Source: Sergeia podlipaevii
Taxonomy: Eukaryota; Euglenozoa; Kinetoplastea; Trypanosomatida; Trypanosomatidae
DNA length: 64,000 bases
Reading direction: 5' to 3'
Assembly (NCBI GenBank): GCA_030849805.1
Contig: JASANZ010002206.1
Location: 1-64,000 of the forward strand
Below, one piece after another: positions 43,031 through 52,558 of the stretch. Made by a program: the position numbers and the translations under genes. The notes beneath the pieces were generated by a model. That model did not search any database. It was not told where the DNA came from and was given only the letters and a program-made list of their open reading frames with translations. Position 1 is the stretch's first letter. Every line of letters starts with the position of its first letter.

Positions 43031-43052
43031 GTTTCCCCTTCCTTTTCTTCAC

Positions 43053-44678
43053 TCAATACAGGGAGGCAGCAGTCATGGCGTGCGCCATGAGCTCCTCCAT
43101 GCCACTCTCCAGCTCAGTTGCTAGCAAATTTCCATACTCCCACAGTTCACTACTAACTTCCGCGACATTGATCTTTTCAGTTCGCTGCGGAAGCTGTGCA
43201 ATCCACTCATATTCTATGCGGGTACCCTCATCCCCTACCTTTGTGATGATAAGCGGCGTACGTCGGGTCTCCACGAGTTGTATCGTCACTCCTGATTTTG
43301 TAGGCATCGCCCACTTACGGATCACACGCTCGCTGCAGTACACAACATCGCCGAGCTCCGGTGAAAGAACAGAGTGCACTGACTCGCGAGTGCCGCGAAG
43401 AATATCAGTTTCCAAGTAGGCGTCCGCAACACGTTTTTTTATAGGATGGCGTGTGCGCACAACGTAACGAAGATCAGGCGCCTTAGCGCGAACGTAGTGG
43501 GTCACAAGGAAGCGATCCCACGGTCTATTAAGCTTGGTACATTGGAGCATCTCGTTCAGCTCGCAGTCAAGAAGCTCCCCCATGCGACGGATCGCTACCT
43601 TGTATGACACCGTGCTGTCTTGTTTCAATTTCATTCCGAGTCGCGCTGCGAGACCCTCCATGACGGCAACATTTGAGTCAGTTGCCATTGCAAACCATAC
43701 ATATGGATGAACTCCATAGATGTGGCGTTGAAGGCCCCAGATGGGAAGCACGTTTCGGTTTTGCTTCGCGACGCCTCTGTAGTACAACACCCTACCAGCG
43801 CCAATGTTGACCTCGCCCGGCATGTTCATGTTCCACGCATTCAGCAGAGACCACTCAAAAGCGCGTCGAAATCGCTGCTTGTTCGCTTCATCCACGGAAA
43901 CGTTTTGCACAACGTACGCTGTGCTCTTACCACTCTGACCAGGAAGTCTGGACACATTGAGTTGTTTAAGGGCGACATCGCTTGACACATCGCTATGCAG
44001 CAGTTGAAATGCAAGTGGCGAAAGAGGTTCATAGCGGGACATCATACGGTTGGGGTCTATCTCAAGATAGTCCACAGCACGTTTCTGTTCGAAGCCAGGC
44101 TCCACGCCCCAGTCTCCATACTCATCTGCTTCGTCGAGGGTTTCTTCTGGGCGATCATAGCCAGTGACAAGCAAGCCACCACTTCCCCCGCCAGCCCCTA
44201 TCGCTCCGATACCACTCACATTGCTGCTGCTGGTGCTCTTGTTGATATCCTCCTGTGCCACGGCAATATTCGCCTGCTCGCTAGAGAGCACTTCCTCGAC
44301 AAGGCGCACCAATGTACTCTTCTTTGCCGTCGCATCCACCACAATTGGCGTCGCCGTCTTGCCGGCGCAGCACTGGGTAATAAAGAAGCGCAGTTCCAGC
44401 GGGGAGAGAGAGAAAAGGTTGCCCTCGTTCCACAGACCCCAGACAAGGTTGTGGGTGATGTGAGACATGTCGTCTCCGTCTGACTGCGCTGGAGAGGACT
44501 GATACCGAAGTTGAGCAACAAGTGGGGACGGAATGGAGAGCATATCTGCTGCTGTTGCTGTTGTCACGGCTGTCCCAGCACTACCGCGCATCAACACATT
44601 GTGAATCTGACCTTGAGAAGAAAGCCGAAGATTGCAAGAAGCCCCTCGGAAACGGAGAAGGGGACCACAATGACGCAT
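43053..44678 (-). CDS. Probable gRNA-binding RNA-editing protein GAP1 (RESC1/GRBC2)
   Basis: The 541-residue protein starts MRHCGPLLRFRGASCNLRL. Its first 60 or so residues are rich in Arg, Ser and Ala and lack acidic residues, as in a mitochondrial presequence. A Gly/Ser-rich insert occurs at about 150-165. The C-terminal 330 residues are well ordered, with FRRAFEWSLLNAWNMNMPGEVNIGAGR-like and WAMPTKSGVTIQLVETRR-like stretches and no textbook RNA-binding motif. In T. brucei, GAP1 (Tb927.2.3800 by memory) lies between eIF5B and hnRNP H/F, and this gene occupies exactly that place. GAP1 and GAP2 form a heterodimer that binds guide RNAs in the RNA-editing substrate complex of the mitochondrion. 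The identification rests on gene order, size and predicted import, not on a motif I can verify. Confidence 0.8.
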   Translation of the reverse strand: MRHCGPLLRFRGASCNLRLSSQGQIHNVLMRGSAGTAVTTATAADMLSIPSPLVAQLRYQSSPAQSDGDDMSHITHNLVWGLWNEGNLFSLSPLELRFFITQCCAGKTATPIVVDATAKKSTLVRLVEEVLSSEQANIAVAQEDINKSTSSSNVSGIGAIGAGGGSGGLLVTGYDRPEETLDEADEYGDWGVEPGFEQKRAVDYLEIDPNRMMSRYEPLSPLAFQLLHSDVSSDVALKQLNVSRLPGQSGKSTAYVVQNVSVDEANKQRFRRAFEWSLLNAWNMNMPGEVNIGAGRVLYYRGVAKQNRNVLPIWGLQRHIYGVHPYVWFAMATDSNVAVMEGLAARLGMKLKQDSTVSYKVAIRRMGELLDCELNEMLQCTKLNRPWDRFLVTHYVRAKAPDLRYVVRTRHPIKKRVADAYLETDILRGTRESVHSVLSPELGDVVYCSERVIRKWAMPTKSGVTIQLVETRRTPLIITKVGDEGTRIEYEWIAQLPQRTEKINVAEVSSELWEYGNLLATELESGMEELMAHAMTAASLY

Positions 44679-47172
44679 GTTGCTACTGTGTGTGTGTGTG
44701 GGTGTGTGTTTTCTTCCCTATTATCCCTCCCCCTCTTTTGATTACTGAGGCTAACAGAAATTCTTCTTCAAGTCGTTGCGTGCTATGAAAGTGTATGTCA
44801 GCAGCTAGCACTTCTGTTCTGATGAATGTGTGTTCTGCCCTTGAAGGGCAAATACAAAATACAACGCGACAAAAAAAAATGTAAAAGTAAAAAAAACGAT
44901 ACTCCGTTATGATAGGTAATAATATATAATAGCTACTCTGAAAGACAAAACAAAAGAGATAGAAACTAAGATCTGTGAGATATATATTCTTTTAAAAAAT
45001 GAAACGTGACTATTTTAAAGGCCAGGTAGTACTATAGAAAGAAGAAGAAGAAGCAAAGAACTAAAAAATAACCTCTTTTTCTGCGTCTCTGTCTGTTATT
45101 TATTAATTAGTTTCTATTCTTGGGTGTTGTTCAATTCTTCTTTGAGGCGTATTCTTGCTTTATATATTGGTTAGGAGAAAAAAAAAATGTAAAAGGGAAA
45201 TTAAACAACAAAAAAAGACATTACTTCTTTCTAAATAGATGGGACACAAACGTCCATTTTTTCTTTATTCCAAACGGTATAACACGCACTAAACGGCGGT
45301 CGTGACCAAAAAAAAAGCATTTTGTTCTTTTGCTATTTCTATTTCAAGCTTCATTTTTATAGAAAAAAAAATCGCAATATTTTTGCATTAATTTAGAGAC
45401 AGAGGGAGAAAAAGAAAATAACAAAAACGGTATTCATATATCTAACTATATGATACAGGGGGAAATAAATGACATGTTGCGTCTGTGTGCACTCATACAT
45501 TCATATCTCATTTCATACCCCCTGTATACATGTGTATGTGTAGGTGTAGATGTAGACAGCTTCTCATATCTACCGGATGAGACATACGTGCACGTACAAT
45601 CAATTTTCTTGCGTGTATCTTCCTCTTCTGATAAATTCTATTCTTGCTTCATGTACTCATATTCCTCATTCACCAACTGTAAATGCACTTGGCGTGCAAT
45701 GACCCGTTGATTAAAAAAAAAAAGAGAGAGAGAGAGAGATTATCTTTCCGCTCATCCGGCGCACCATCGATATAATTTTGTGAATTCTTTCTTTCTTTTT
45801 ATCTCACATCTCTCTCTGGCAAAAGAATCATATGTGTCTTCTTACCATAACTTCCCTTTTGAGAATGGTGCGTCTTTCAATCCGTCATCCATTTTACTTC
45901 TTTTTTTTCCTTTTCTTTTTCTTTTTCTTTTTTTTTTTTAATAGAGAGAAAAAGAAAGTGTGGAGCATACGAAGAGAAGCAGAAAGAGGAGGGAGGGGGA
46001 TGTTTCCAAGCCACCAAGAAAAAACATGAAGTGCATGCGTGTGTATGTGCTATTTTCTAAGTTGCGTGTTTCCACGCAGCATTTTACAAGCACAATGCAG
46101 GGTATTTTTAATATATATATCTTCCTCACCCCCTCTCTCTTTCTCTCATATTTTATCCTTCTGAAAGAGGAAAAATAGCAGGAAATAATAAAAATAAAAA
46201 AAGTGGTCAAGCGGAAAGAGAAAGAGAGGTAGAAGGAATCAAAGAGTAATCGTAGCTGCTACTTCGCTTCCCAGGACTCCTTACTCTTACTAATAACCGC
46301 TCTCTCTCTCTCTCTCTCTTTCCCTCGTGTACATACACGCACACAGACTAGGGTGCGCCTAATGGTTCACTCTATACACTTGTTACACACCTCCTCGCCA
46401 TTTAAAAATAAGAAAGAAAAGAAAATGGTATCGTTGTTGATACTTCAAATTCTTCTTAATCCACTCAAACTATAATATGTTCACGACAGAGATCTTCTCA
46501 TGACAAAAAATGATAATGAAGCTAGCAATAAAAAAAAAAAAACGCAAAAAAAAACGACAACAGCACTATTGAATCACTTCAAAAAAAAGAAAAAAAGACG
46601 ATAGTAAAAGTACCACGTACTGTGGCGGAGGTGCGATCAAGCAGATGGTTAAATTTCCTTTCCGCCCACGATTTCTTAAAATATATATATATATTGCTAT
46701 TAGATCGCTCCACTCATCCGTCTGTTGATATCTATATAGTCTCCCTTCCTCTTAATTTTTTATATTCCCACATGCGTATTTTTCTTTTTCCTTTTAAGCA
46801 CAACAGCAGCAAAAAAAATTGTTATCAGCGACGCCTCTCTCCTTGACATAAAAAAATCCTATATCCCAATTCGTTTTGCTCCTCTTATCCTTATAATATT
46901 GACTCCACCTTTTTTTCTTTTGCTCGTTCCTTTTCATTCTCTCCTCCTCCCATTAAGCAATGAGGTGCAAGTCCCGACTGTTTTCCTCTTTTTGGTAAAA
47001 CATCTTTTGCCAGAAAAAAAAAAATGATGTAAAAATAAACACATTTACCGACTATTTTCATTTCCACTTCTCTCGTCTCGTCTTTCTCAATACAGGATTG
47101 CTTTTTTGACCCTCCTTTTTATCTTGTTTTGTTGTGTGTGTGTGTGTGTGCTTCTGTGAATACGTGTCAGCA
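44679..47172. other. Longest intergenic region, no gene seen
   Basis: About 2.5 kb without a supported gene. It holds TG repeats (44690-44708 and 47132-47150), GA and CT runs (about 45723-45740 and 46300-46320), a TA run at 46681-46695 and many homopolymers. The 86-codon plus frame at 45450-45710 has ordinary composition, but no domain and lies antisense to the cluster. No tRNA-like element was recognised. Confidence 0.55.
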
Positions 47173-48906
47173 CTAGTAAAATCCAAAAGCATCAAAAGCG
47201 TTTGGTTGTTGATAGTCCACTCCTGTCATAGCCATCGCCTCCGCCTCCGCCGCAAAGAGCGTCTGCAAGCCCAATCGTTGCATCTCCGCAGGCGAGCTCT
47301 CAAACACTTCAATGTAGCGATGCCCCATCGCGCCACCGCTCCGTGCAAGCGCCTTCTGCATGTCTTCTGTGCCTTGCAGTTCCACAAAGGCCTCGCCGGT
47401 CGGATTATTCACGCCGTTGTATACCATGTGGACTCCCTGAGGCGGTATCTGCACTCCTTCAAAGAATTGTGCAACAAGGTTTTCCGTGGCGGAGAAAGGA
47501 AGGCCACGAATGCGCACCACGTGTTTGCTTGGCTCACGCTGAGAGGCGTACGTGCTTTCGTAGAAGCCTCTTCCAGCGTACGGAGGCATCGACATACCAC
47601 TAGTCCCGCCTCCATAATTGTTGTTTCCGCCACTTGAGAGAGGTGATTGCATGCCCATAGAGCTAGATGCCATCGCACCCGCGCCATACTGCTGACCTGC
47701 ATAGCTCGAAGAGCCCTCGGTCCGACCCTCCATCATCATGTTTGAGAAAGGTTCAACCATGTCGTACGACATATACATTCCCTGGGAACCATATCCACTA
47801 CGTGGTACCCAGCGTGAGCGACCATATGCACCGCCACCGCGGGCACCATACATGCCATACCCCATTGCTTGCTGCTGCTGTAGCTGCTGAAAACCGTACA
47901 TGCCCATCATTGACTGCTGCTGGTAGTGCTGATAGTCGGAGTAACGTTGATAGGGCATGGATGTACGCATGCCACGTCCACTCGCCATGCCACCGCCACC
48001 GTTCTGCCCGCGGTTGCGGGAGCGTCGGCTCGCGGAATTCATAATAAATGTGCGGTCAAACGGAGTAGAGTCAATGACTTCAATATAACGAGGGCCAAGT
48101 GTCTTCTCATGAAGCGCTTTCGCCTGCTTGACGTTCTCTGCATTCTCGACCTCAATGAAAGCATCACCAGTATTCCTCCCGTCCATATCTCTGCACATCT
48201 CTAGGCGTACAATGCCTTCCACCGTTTTCAGAAATTCACGAACATCGTCCTCGGTAGAGCTAAATGGAAGGCCACGCAACCGTAGCACAAAGGCGCCGTT
48301 TAGAGAAAGACACTCGTCCCGCTCCGCAATCGCATTGGCACGCTCTTCTTCGGAGGACACAGTGAGTTCAAGGTAGCGCTCGCCAATACGATTTCTATTC
48401 AGCTTCTCTACCGCCCTTGCGACATCGTCGCTGTGGGTCATACGCACAAAGCCATCCCCGCGGTGGTCACCGCAAGAAAATATAACAATGGCGTCCTCGT
48501 CCGCGGAGACGTCGAAGCCGCGGAAGAAGCTGCGAAGTTGCGCCGGCGTAATCGAGAAAGGCAGTCCGCTCACACGAATAATAGTGGAATCTACAGGAGG
48601 AATCACGTTTACTGGAAGCGGCGCTTGCGGAGGTGAAGGTTTCTTCTCCTCCTTCGCCCCTTCCTTTTCCTTGCTGTCTGCATCTTCATCTGCTACTTTC
48701 GCGCTTTTTTCTTCGTGCATCTTGTTCTTTTCGTTGCCCTCCCGTGAATCGTTTGTGAAAGCATCAGAGGATTTCGCCGTGACGTGATTGTTCTCTTGCT
48801 CCACGGAGGCAAAAGCGGTGGCTGTGATATCCTCCTCAGTGCTAGTCGCTGCGGTTGCAGCTGCGTTGAGGTTGGACGTGTGTTTCGAACTTTCAGATGC
48901 TGACAT
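47173..48906 (-). CDS. hnRNP H/F-like RNA-binding protein with three quasi-RRMs
   Basis: The 577-residue protein has an acidic, disordered N-terminus (about 1-100) and then three RNA-recognition motifs of the hnRNP H/F kind. RRM1 spans about 105-185 (IIRVSGLPFSITPAQLRSFF), RRM2 about 202-282 (VLRLRGLPFSSTEDDVREFL) and RRM3 about 458-538 (VVRIRGLPFSATENLVAQFF). Each has the RGLPFS signature in RNP2, and each RNP1 lacks the usual aromatic pair, as in quasi-RRMs that bind G-tracts. A linker of about 165 residues (about 290-455) is rich in Gly, Tyr, Met, Gln and Ser and is prion-like. T. brucei hnRNP H/F (Tb927.2.3880 by memory) controls splicing and mRNA stability in a stage-dependent way and lies at the same relative position. 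Nuclear and cytoplasmic mRNA regulation is the likely role. Confidence 0.92.
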   Translation of the reverse strand: MSASESSKHTSNLNAAATAATSTEEDITATAFASVEQENNHVTAKSSDAFTNDSREGNEKNKMHEEKSAKVADEDADSKEKEGAKEEKKPSPPQAPLPVNVIPPVDSTIIRVSGLPFSITPAQLRSFFRGFDVSADEDAIVIFSCGDHRGDGFVRMTHSDDVARAVEKLNRNRIGERYLELTVSSEEERANAIAERDECLSLNGAFVLRLRGLPFSSTEDDVREFLKTVEGIVRLEMCRDMDGRNTGDAFIEVENAENVKQAKALHEKTLGPRYIEVIDSTPFDRTFIMNSASRRSRNRGQNGGGGMASGRGMRTSMPYQRYSDYQHYQQQSMMGMYGFQQLQQQQAMGYGMYGARGGGAYGRSRWVPRSGYGSQGMYMSYDMVEPFSNMMMEGRTEGSSSYAGQQYGAGAMASSSMGMQSPLSSGGNNNYGGGTSGMSMPPYAGRGFYESTYASQREPSKHVVRIRGLPFSATENLVAQFFEGVQIPPQGVHMVYNGVNNPTGEAFVELQGTEDMQKALARSGGAMGHRYIEVFESSPAEMQRLGLQTLFAAEAEAMAMTGVDYQQPNAFDAFGFY

Positions 48907-49993
48907 TGAAAATTTAAATGCGCTTCGTAGTCAAAAGAAACCAGCAGCAACAGAAAAAAAAACCCACAGGAAATAGCGATTACTTATATAAACAAAACTA
49001 AAAAGACAGTACCCTTTTTTTCTCTTAACCTCTTTTTCACTTTTTTTCTATCTTTACCTGTTTCTAGAAAAAGGGGGCGCAGTGATGAGATAAATTCTTT
49101 TTTTATAAAAAAAGAGAAATGCCCTACAAAAAAAAGTCTTAGTAGTAGTGGACGTACTCAGATTCTGGTTCAGTTTAGTGTCAAAAGGAAAAAGAAGCGT
49201 ATTCAGGTGAGGACTAAATTAAGATATGTTTAGATATTGGTAGCAAACGCACGAACTACCTAATTATTATCCTTCAAATTCACAGAATACGTTATATATA
49301 TATAAAGATGACTGCTGTTCTTTACTCGCCAAGAAAACAAACAAACAAACAAACAAACAAAAGAAAAAAGAAACAATTGCTCTTGCCGCTAGAAAAATAA
49401 CAAAGACAATAATTTAATAAAGGCTACGCCTGAAAAAAAAAAAATGCCTTCAAAGGGATGAGGTGCTACTAGCAATGATTCCTTGAGCGTGTTAGGGGAA
49501 AATAATAGTAATAATAAAGAGGACTGTGAAAAGAATACCAGCAAACTCCTATATATATCAAAATCAAAACGTGAGTGAGAGTAGTACGTGTGTGCGTGCC
49601 CCCCTCACCCTGACAATGTCCTAGTGTTGATGTGATACTAAAATGTATCAAAATGGCGATGATGTTTCCTACACAGCAGTTGAAAAATAACCAAAAAAAA
49701 TAAAGAAGGTATAGGTCAGTAAGTACACAAAATATTTTAAAAAAAAAAACAGAAAAAAACCAAAAGAGGTGATACCAATAGAATAAAGCGAATAAAATCT
49801 TTTTCGGAAATATGTACTGTTAAGATTCGCCATTTTTCTTTTAATTTGTGATTATTAGCCGATTGCTAGGATATTCAGTGATATATGTGAATATGAGTGC
49901 AACATGGCACAACGACAACAATCCGCTAGTAAAAGAACAACCAAAACAAAGCAAAAAAAAAAGTAGCTTCACAAAGATAAAAAATAGCTGTCC
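48907..49993. other. Intergenic region, no gene seen
   Basis: AT-rich DNA with an AAAC repeat at 49335-49360 and several A homopolymers. The 60-codon minus frame at 49469-49651 shows no domain. No other feature was seen. Confidence 0.6.
49335..49360. repeat. AAAC tetranucleotide repeat
   Basis: Six to seven units of AAAC lie in the 5' flank of the KAS gene's downstream neighbour (hnRNP H/F). Confidence 0.88.
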
Positions 49994-51472
49994 CTAGCTT
50001 TCTTCTTGTTTCTCCACACGAGTGAAGAGGAGCGCTGTGTTGATGCCTCCAAAACCAAAGCTAGCAGAGACAACTGCTTCGCAGTTCAATAACGGCGCTG
50101 CTGCATCCCCCTGCACTAGTGCAATCCCTTTAGCCTTTTGCGCTTCCGTGATGCATGGGTTCTCCAAGTTCGCCACAGGCGGTACGAGCTGCTTCGCAAG
50201 AGAGAGCACTGCAATGCCCGCTTCAACGCTACCCGCGGCGCCGAGTAGATGTCCCAGAGCCCCCTTTGAGCTCGTCACCAACAAGGGCTTATCGCTGTCG
50301 CTACTTCCACTGCTCTTGGAATTCCCACGAAAAGATGACTCGATAGCCGCAAGTTCGATATCATCACCAATAGTGCCGGTGGCGTGTGCGTTGACGTGAC
50401 CTACAGCAGTGCTTGGCACGTTACCGCCATCCCTAAGTGCCTCCGTCAAACAGCGACGAGCGCCTCTGCCCTCAGGGTGTGGCGCAGCCACGTGATGAGC
50501 GTCGCTGGCGACACCGAAGCCACGAACTTCAGCGTAGATTGCCGCTCCACGCGCCTTAGCGTGCTCTAGGTCCTCCAGGACAAGAATACCCGCTCCCTCA
50601 CCCATAATAAACCCACCACGGTCCTTATCAAAGGGTCTTGAGGCAATCGCTGGTGTGGTATTGTACTTTGTGCACAGCGCTCGCATGCGTGCAAAGCCTC
50701 CCATAGAGATTGGCGTAATACAGGCCTCAGTCGCACCGCATACCATGATATCCGCCCTACCTTCCCGAATCCACGCCATGGATTCTCCGACGCAGTGTGC
50801 GCCGGTGGCACACGCCGCAACGCTGCTGCCGATGGGCCCCGCTATGCCATATCGAATCGCCTCAGCTCCCGCTGCCATGTTGCCAAGGATTTTAGGAACG
50901 AAAAACGGATTGATCTTGCTGTAGTGCACCGTACCTTGAGGATCTCCAAAAAGATAAGCAGATACATCCGCCACATCGGCAAGAGATGGGATGCCCATGC
51001 CAATGTTAACGCCGACACGATTTAGATCCTTTACATACAAGGTGCTTTTAATCGTCTTCCCCTGATTCAATGCACTCAAGACGTTGGGGTCTAAAAGTTT
51101 GGCGTCGCACAAGGCTTCGGCCACTGCATGCTCGCATAAGCGAAAACTACGTGGCTCATGCGTGCTAGGAGCAAAGCTCTTGGCAAGTGCTGGGCCTACC
51201 AAGTCATCCCGCACTGCAGCGACCACCTTACACGGCATCGCATCTAACAGCTGCTGTAGCTTGGCCTGCTTGGCATCATCTGACAATTTACGGTTGTTGG
51301 CAATGAACGTGGGAAGGAAGTGGGGGGCTTCGCTAAGTGCGCAGGTACCTGTACGACCAGCACAAAGGCTCGACCACGTGGTCGCTGCATCAATGCCGAG
51401 CGGGGTGACCATGCCGATGCCCGTCACGACGACCCGTCGTCGCGAAGTGGGAGGAAACGCGCCGAATGGCAT
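49994..51472 (-). CDS. Beta-ketoacyl-ACP synthase (FabF/KAS II type)
   Basis: I start at the ATG at 51472 (MPFGAFPPTSRRRVVVTGIGMVTPLG), giving 492 residues. The upstream 22 codons are lysine-rich and look untranslated. The thiolase-fold condensing enzyme shows the family triad: C221 in VAACATGAHC, H363 in NAHATGT and H408 in GALGHLLGAAG. It is about 80 residues longer than bacterial FabF, mainly from an insert at about 40-130. The C-terminal SFGFGGINTALLF motif is also present. The enzyme condenses malonyl-ACP with acyl-ACP, the elongating step of type II fatty-acid synthesis, which in trypanosomatids is mitochondrial and supplies lipoate and other fatty acids. The N-terminal Arg cluster would fit mitochondrial import, but no long presequence is seen. 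The upstream gene encodes an LYR protein, whose partner is acyl-ACP. Confidence 0.94.
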   Translation of the reverse strand: MPFGAFPPTSRRRVVVTGIGMVTPLGIDAATTWSSLCAGRTGTCALSEAPHFLPTFIANNRKLSDDAKQAKLQQLLDAMPCKVVAAVRDDLVGPALAKSFAPSTHEPRSFRLCEHAVAEALCDAKLLDPNVLSALNQGKTIKSTLYVKDLNRVGVNIGMGIPSLADVADVSAYLFGDPQGTVHYSKINPFFVPKILGNMAAGAEAIRYGIAGPIGSSVAACATGAHCVGESMAWIREGRADIMVCGATEACITPISMGGFARMRALCTKYNTTPAIASRPFDKDRGGFIMGEGAGILVLEDLEHAKARGAAIYAEVRGFGVASDAHHVAAPHPEGRGARRCLTEALRDGGNVPSTAVGHVNAHATGTIGDDIELAAIESSFRGNSKSSGSSDSDKPLLVTSSKGALGHLLGAAGSVEAGIAVLSLAKQLVPPVANLENPCITEAQKAKGIALVQGDAAAPLLNCEAVVSASFGFGGINTALLFTRVEKQEES

Positions 51473-52063
51473 CTTTTTTTTTCGTGTGTGTCTATTTTGC
51501 CAACTAGCAGCTAGAAGTTTTTTTAAAAAAAAACACACAAGACAGACTTGTGCGTCCTTAATTGAGTAGCAAGATTAACCGAGCAATGAATCAGCTTCTT
51601 CTTTCCCTTTTCCTTTAATATGTGTATGTGTGTGTACGTTTTCTTTGAATTTTTTCCTTCTGTATTTCTTCTGTTATTGTTTTCTTATGACTTGAACCAA
51701 TTCGAATGTGTAGATATAAAAAAGAAGGATTTCTTCTTTAAATGCAAGACCAATAAATAAATATATATATATATATATATGAGCTTTACCATTGCCCTTC
51801 TATACTGTAAAGAAAAAAAAATAGTTGTTGCCATTGCGGATACTGTTTTCTTCAAAAAAAAAAAAAACACTGTAGAGTAGAATTGTAAATCAAAAAGCAA
51901 ATTATTCTTTAGCTCTTCATCTGTAACTAACAAATAAATATATAAAAAGAGTTTCAACAATCAAAAAAAAAAAATTGCGCGACTTTCAGTGAACAGAGAA
52001 GTACAGCTTCAATAGGCGCGCGCTGAGGAAAGAGCACACTAATACCACAGCCGCAAGTGCCAG
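51473..52063. other. Intergenic region, no gene seen
   Basis: About 0.6 kb with a TA repeat at about 51760-51780 and A/T homopolymers. Its only frames are low-complexity. It should hold the 5' UTR of the KAS gene and the 3' UTR of the LYR gene. Confidence 0.6.
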
Positions 52064-52558
52064 CTACTTCCTACGGGAATACACATTCCTTGAGGTGCGC
52101 TGAGTGCTGTACGATCCATTCGAAATGGGCAGGGAACACTCATAATTGCGAAGCCCCGGAAGCACATTGCCAGACACTAGCTGCAGCTGTTCCCACAGCC
52201 CATCAACGCTCTGAGCGCCGTCCTTCTTGGAAGATAGGTGGCGCTGCTTGACATTCTTGGCATCTAATATCTGACGCTGCAGCTGCAGCATGCCTTCGCC
52301 GCGCCGGAGCGCCGCCGAGATGACCTTCGGTCCGCTCAAGTGCCGCTTGCTCGCATACTCGTTGCGCAGGCGAAACAACAGATCAGGTCTTTCCTCTGGT
52401 GTGTGGTAGCGATAGATGAGTTGCAAGAAGCTGCGGTACTGGCGTAAGACGTCATGAGCGCGGTAGGGAAAGTGACGGAACGAAGGCACATCCGTGCCGA
52501 GCACCTGAGCGCCGGGGGCATCACGGCGGCCTAAAAATATGCTGCACTGACGCAGCAT
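52064..52558 (-). CDS. Mitochondrial LYR-motif (LYRM) protein
   Basis: From the ATG at 52558 the protein has 164 residues and starts MLRQCSIFLGRRDAPG, basic as in a mitochondrial targeting sequence. A three-helix LYR domain follows at about 35-100: VLRQYRSFLQLIYRYH (variant motif QYR in place of LYR, Y41-R42), then RNEYASKRHLSGPKVISAALRRGEGMLQLQ, typical of the second and third helices. The C-terminal 65 residues are basic and polar and match nothing. LYR proteins bind acyl-ACP and act in assembly of iron-sulphur clusters, respiratory complexes or mitoribosomes. Which one this is cannot be said. Its downstream neighbour is the ACP-dependent condensing enzyme. Confidence 0.78.
   Translation of the reverse strand: MLRQCSIFLGRRDAPGAQVLGTDVPSFRHFPYRAHDVLRQYRSFLQLIYRYHTPEERPDLLFRLRNEYASKRHLSGPKVISAALRRGEGMLQLQRQILDAKNVKQRHLSSKKDGAQSVDGLWEQLQLVSGNVLPGLRNYECSLPISNGSYSTQRTSRNVYSRRK

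Larger units (their letters stand above)
41505..43052. other. Intergenic region with a scaffold join, no gene seen
   Basis: It has a T-rich and TA-rich left half, a G run at 42236-42246, and A/T homopolymers of up to 15 bases. It contains a near-identical duplicated block on both sides of a single N at 42848, which I annotate separately. Open frames in the CT/CACT repeat are not genes. Confidence 0.65.

Noticed and set aside
45450..45710. 86-codon plus-strand frame in the largest spacer
   Set aside because: It opposes the direction of the cluster, has no domain and overlaps repeat-rich DNA. It is not strong enough to list as a gene.
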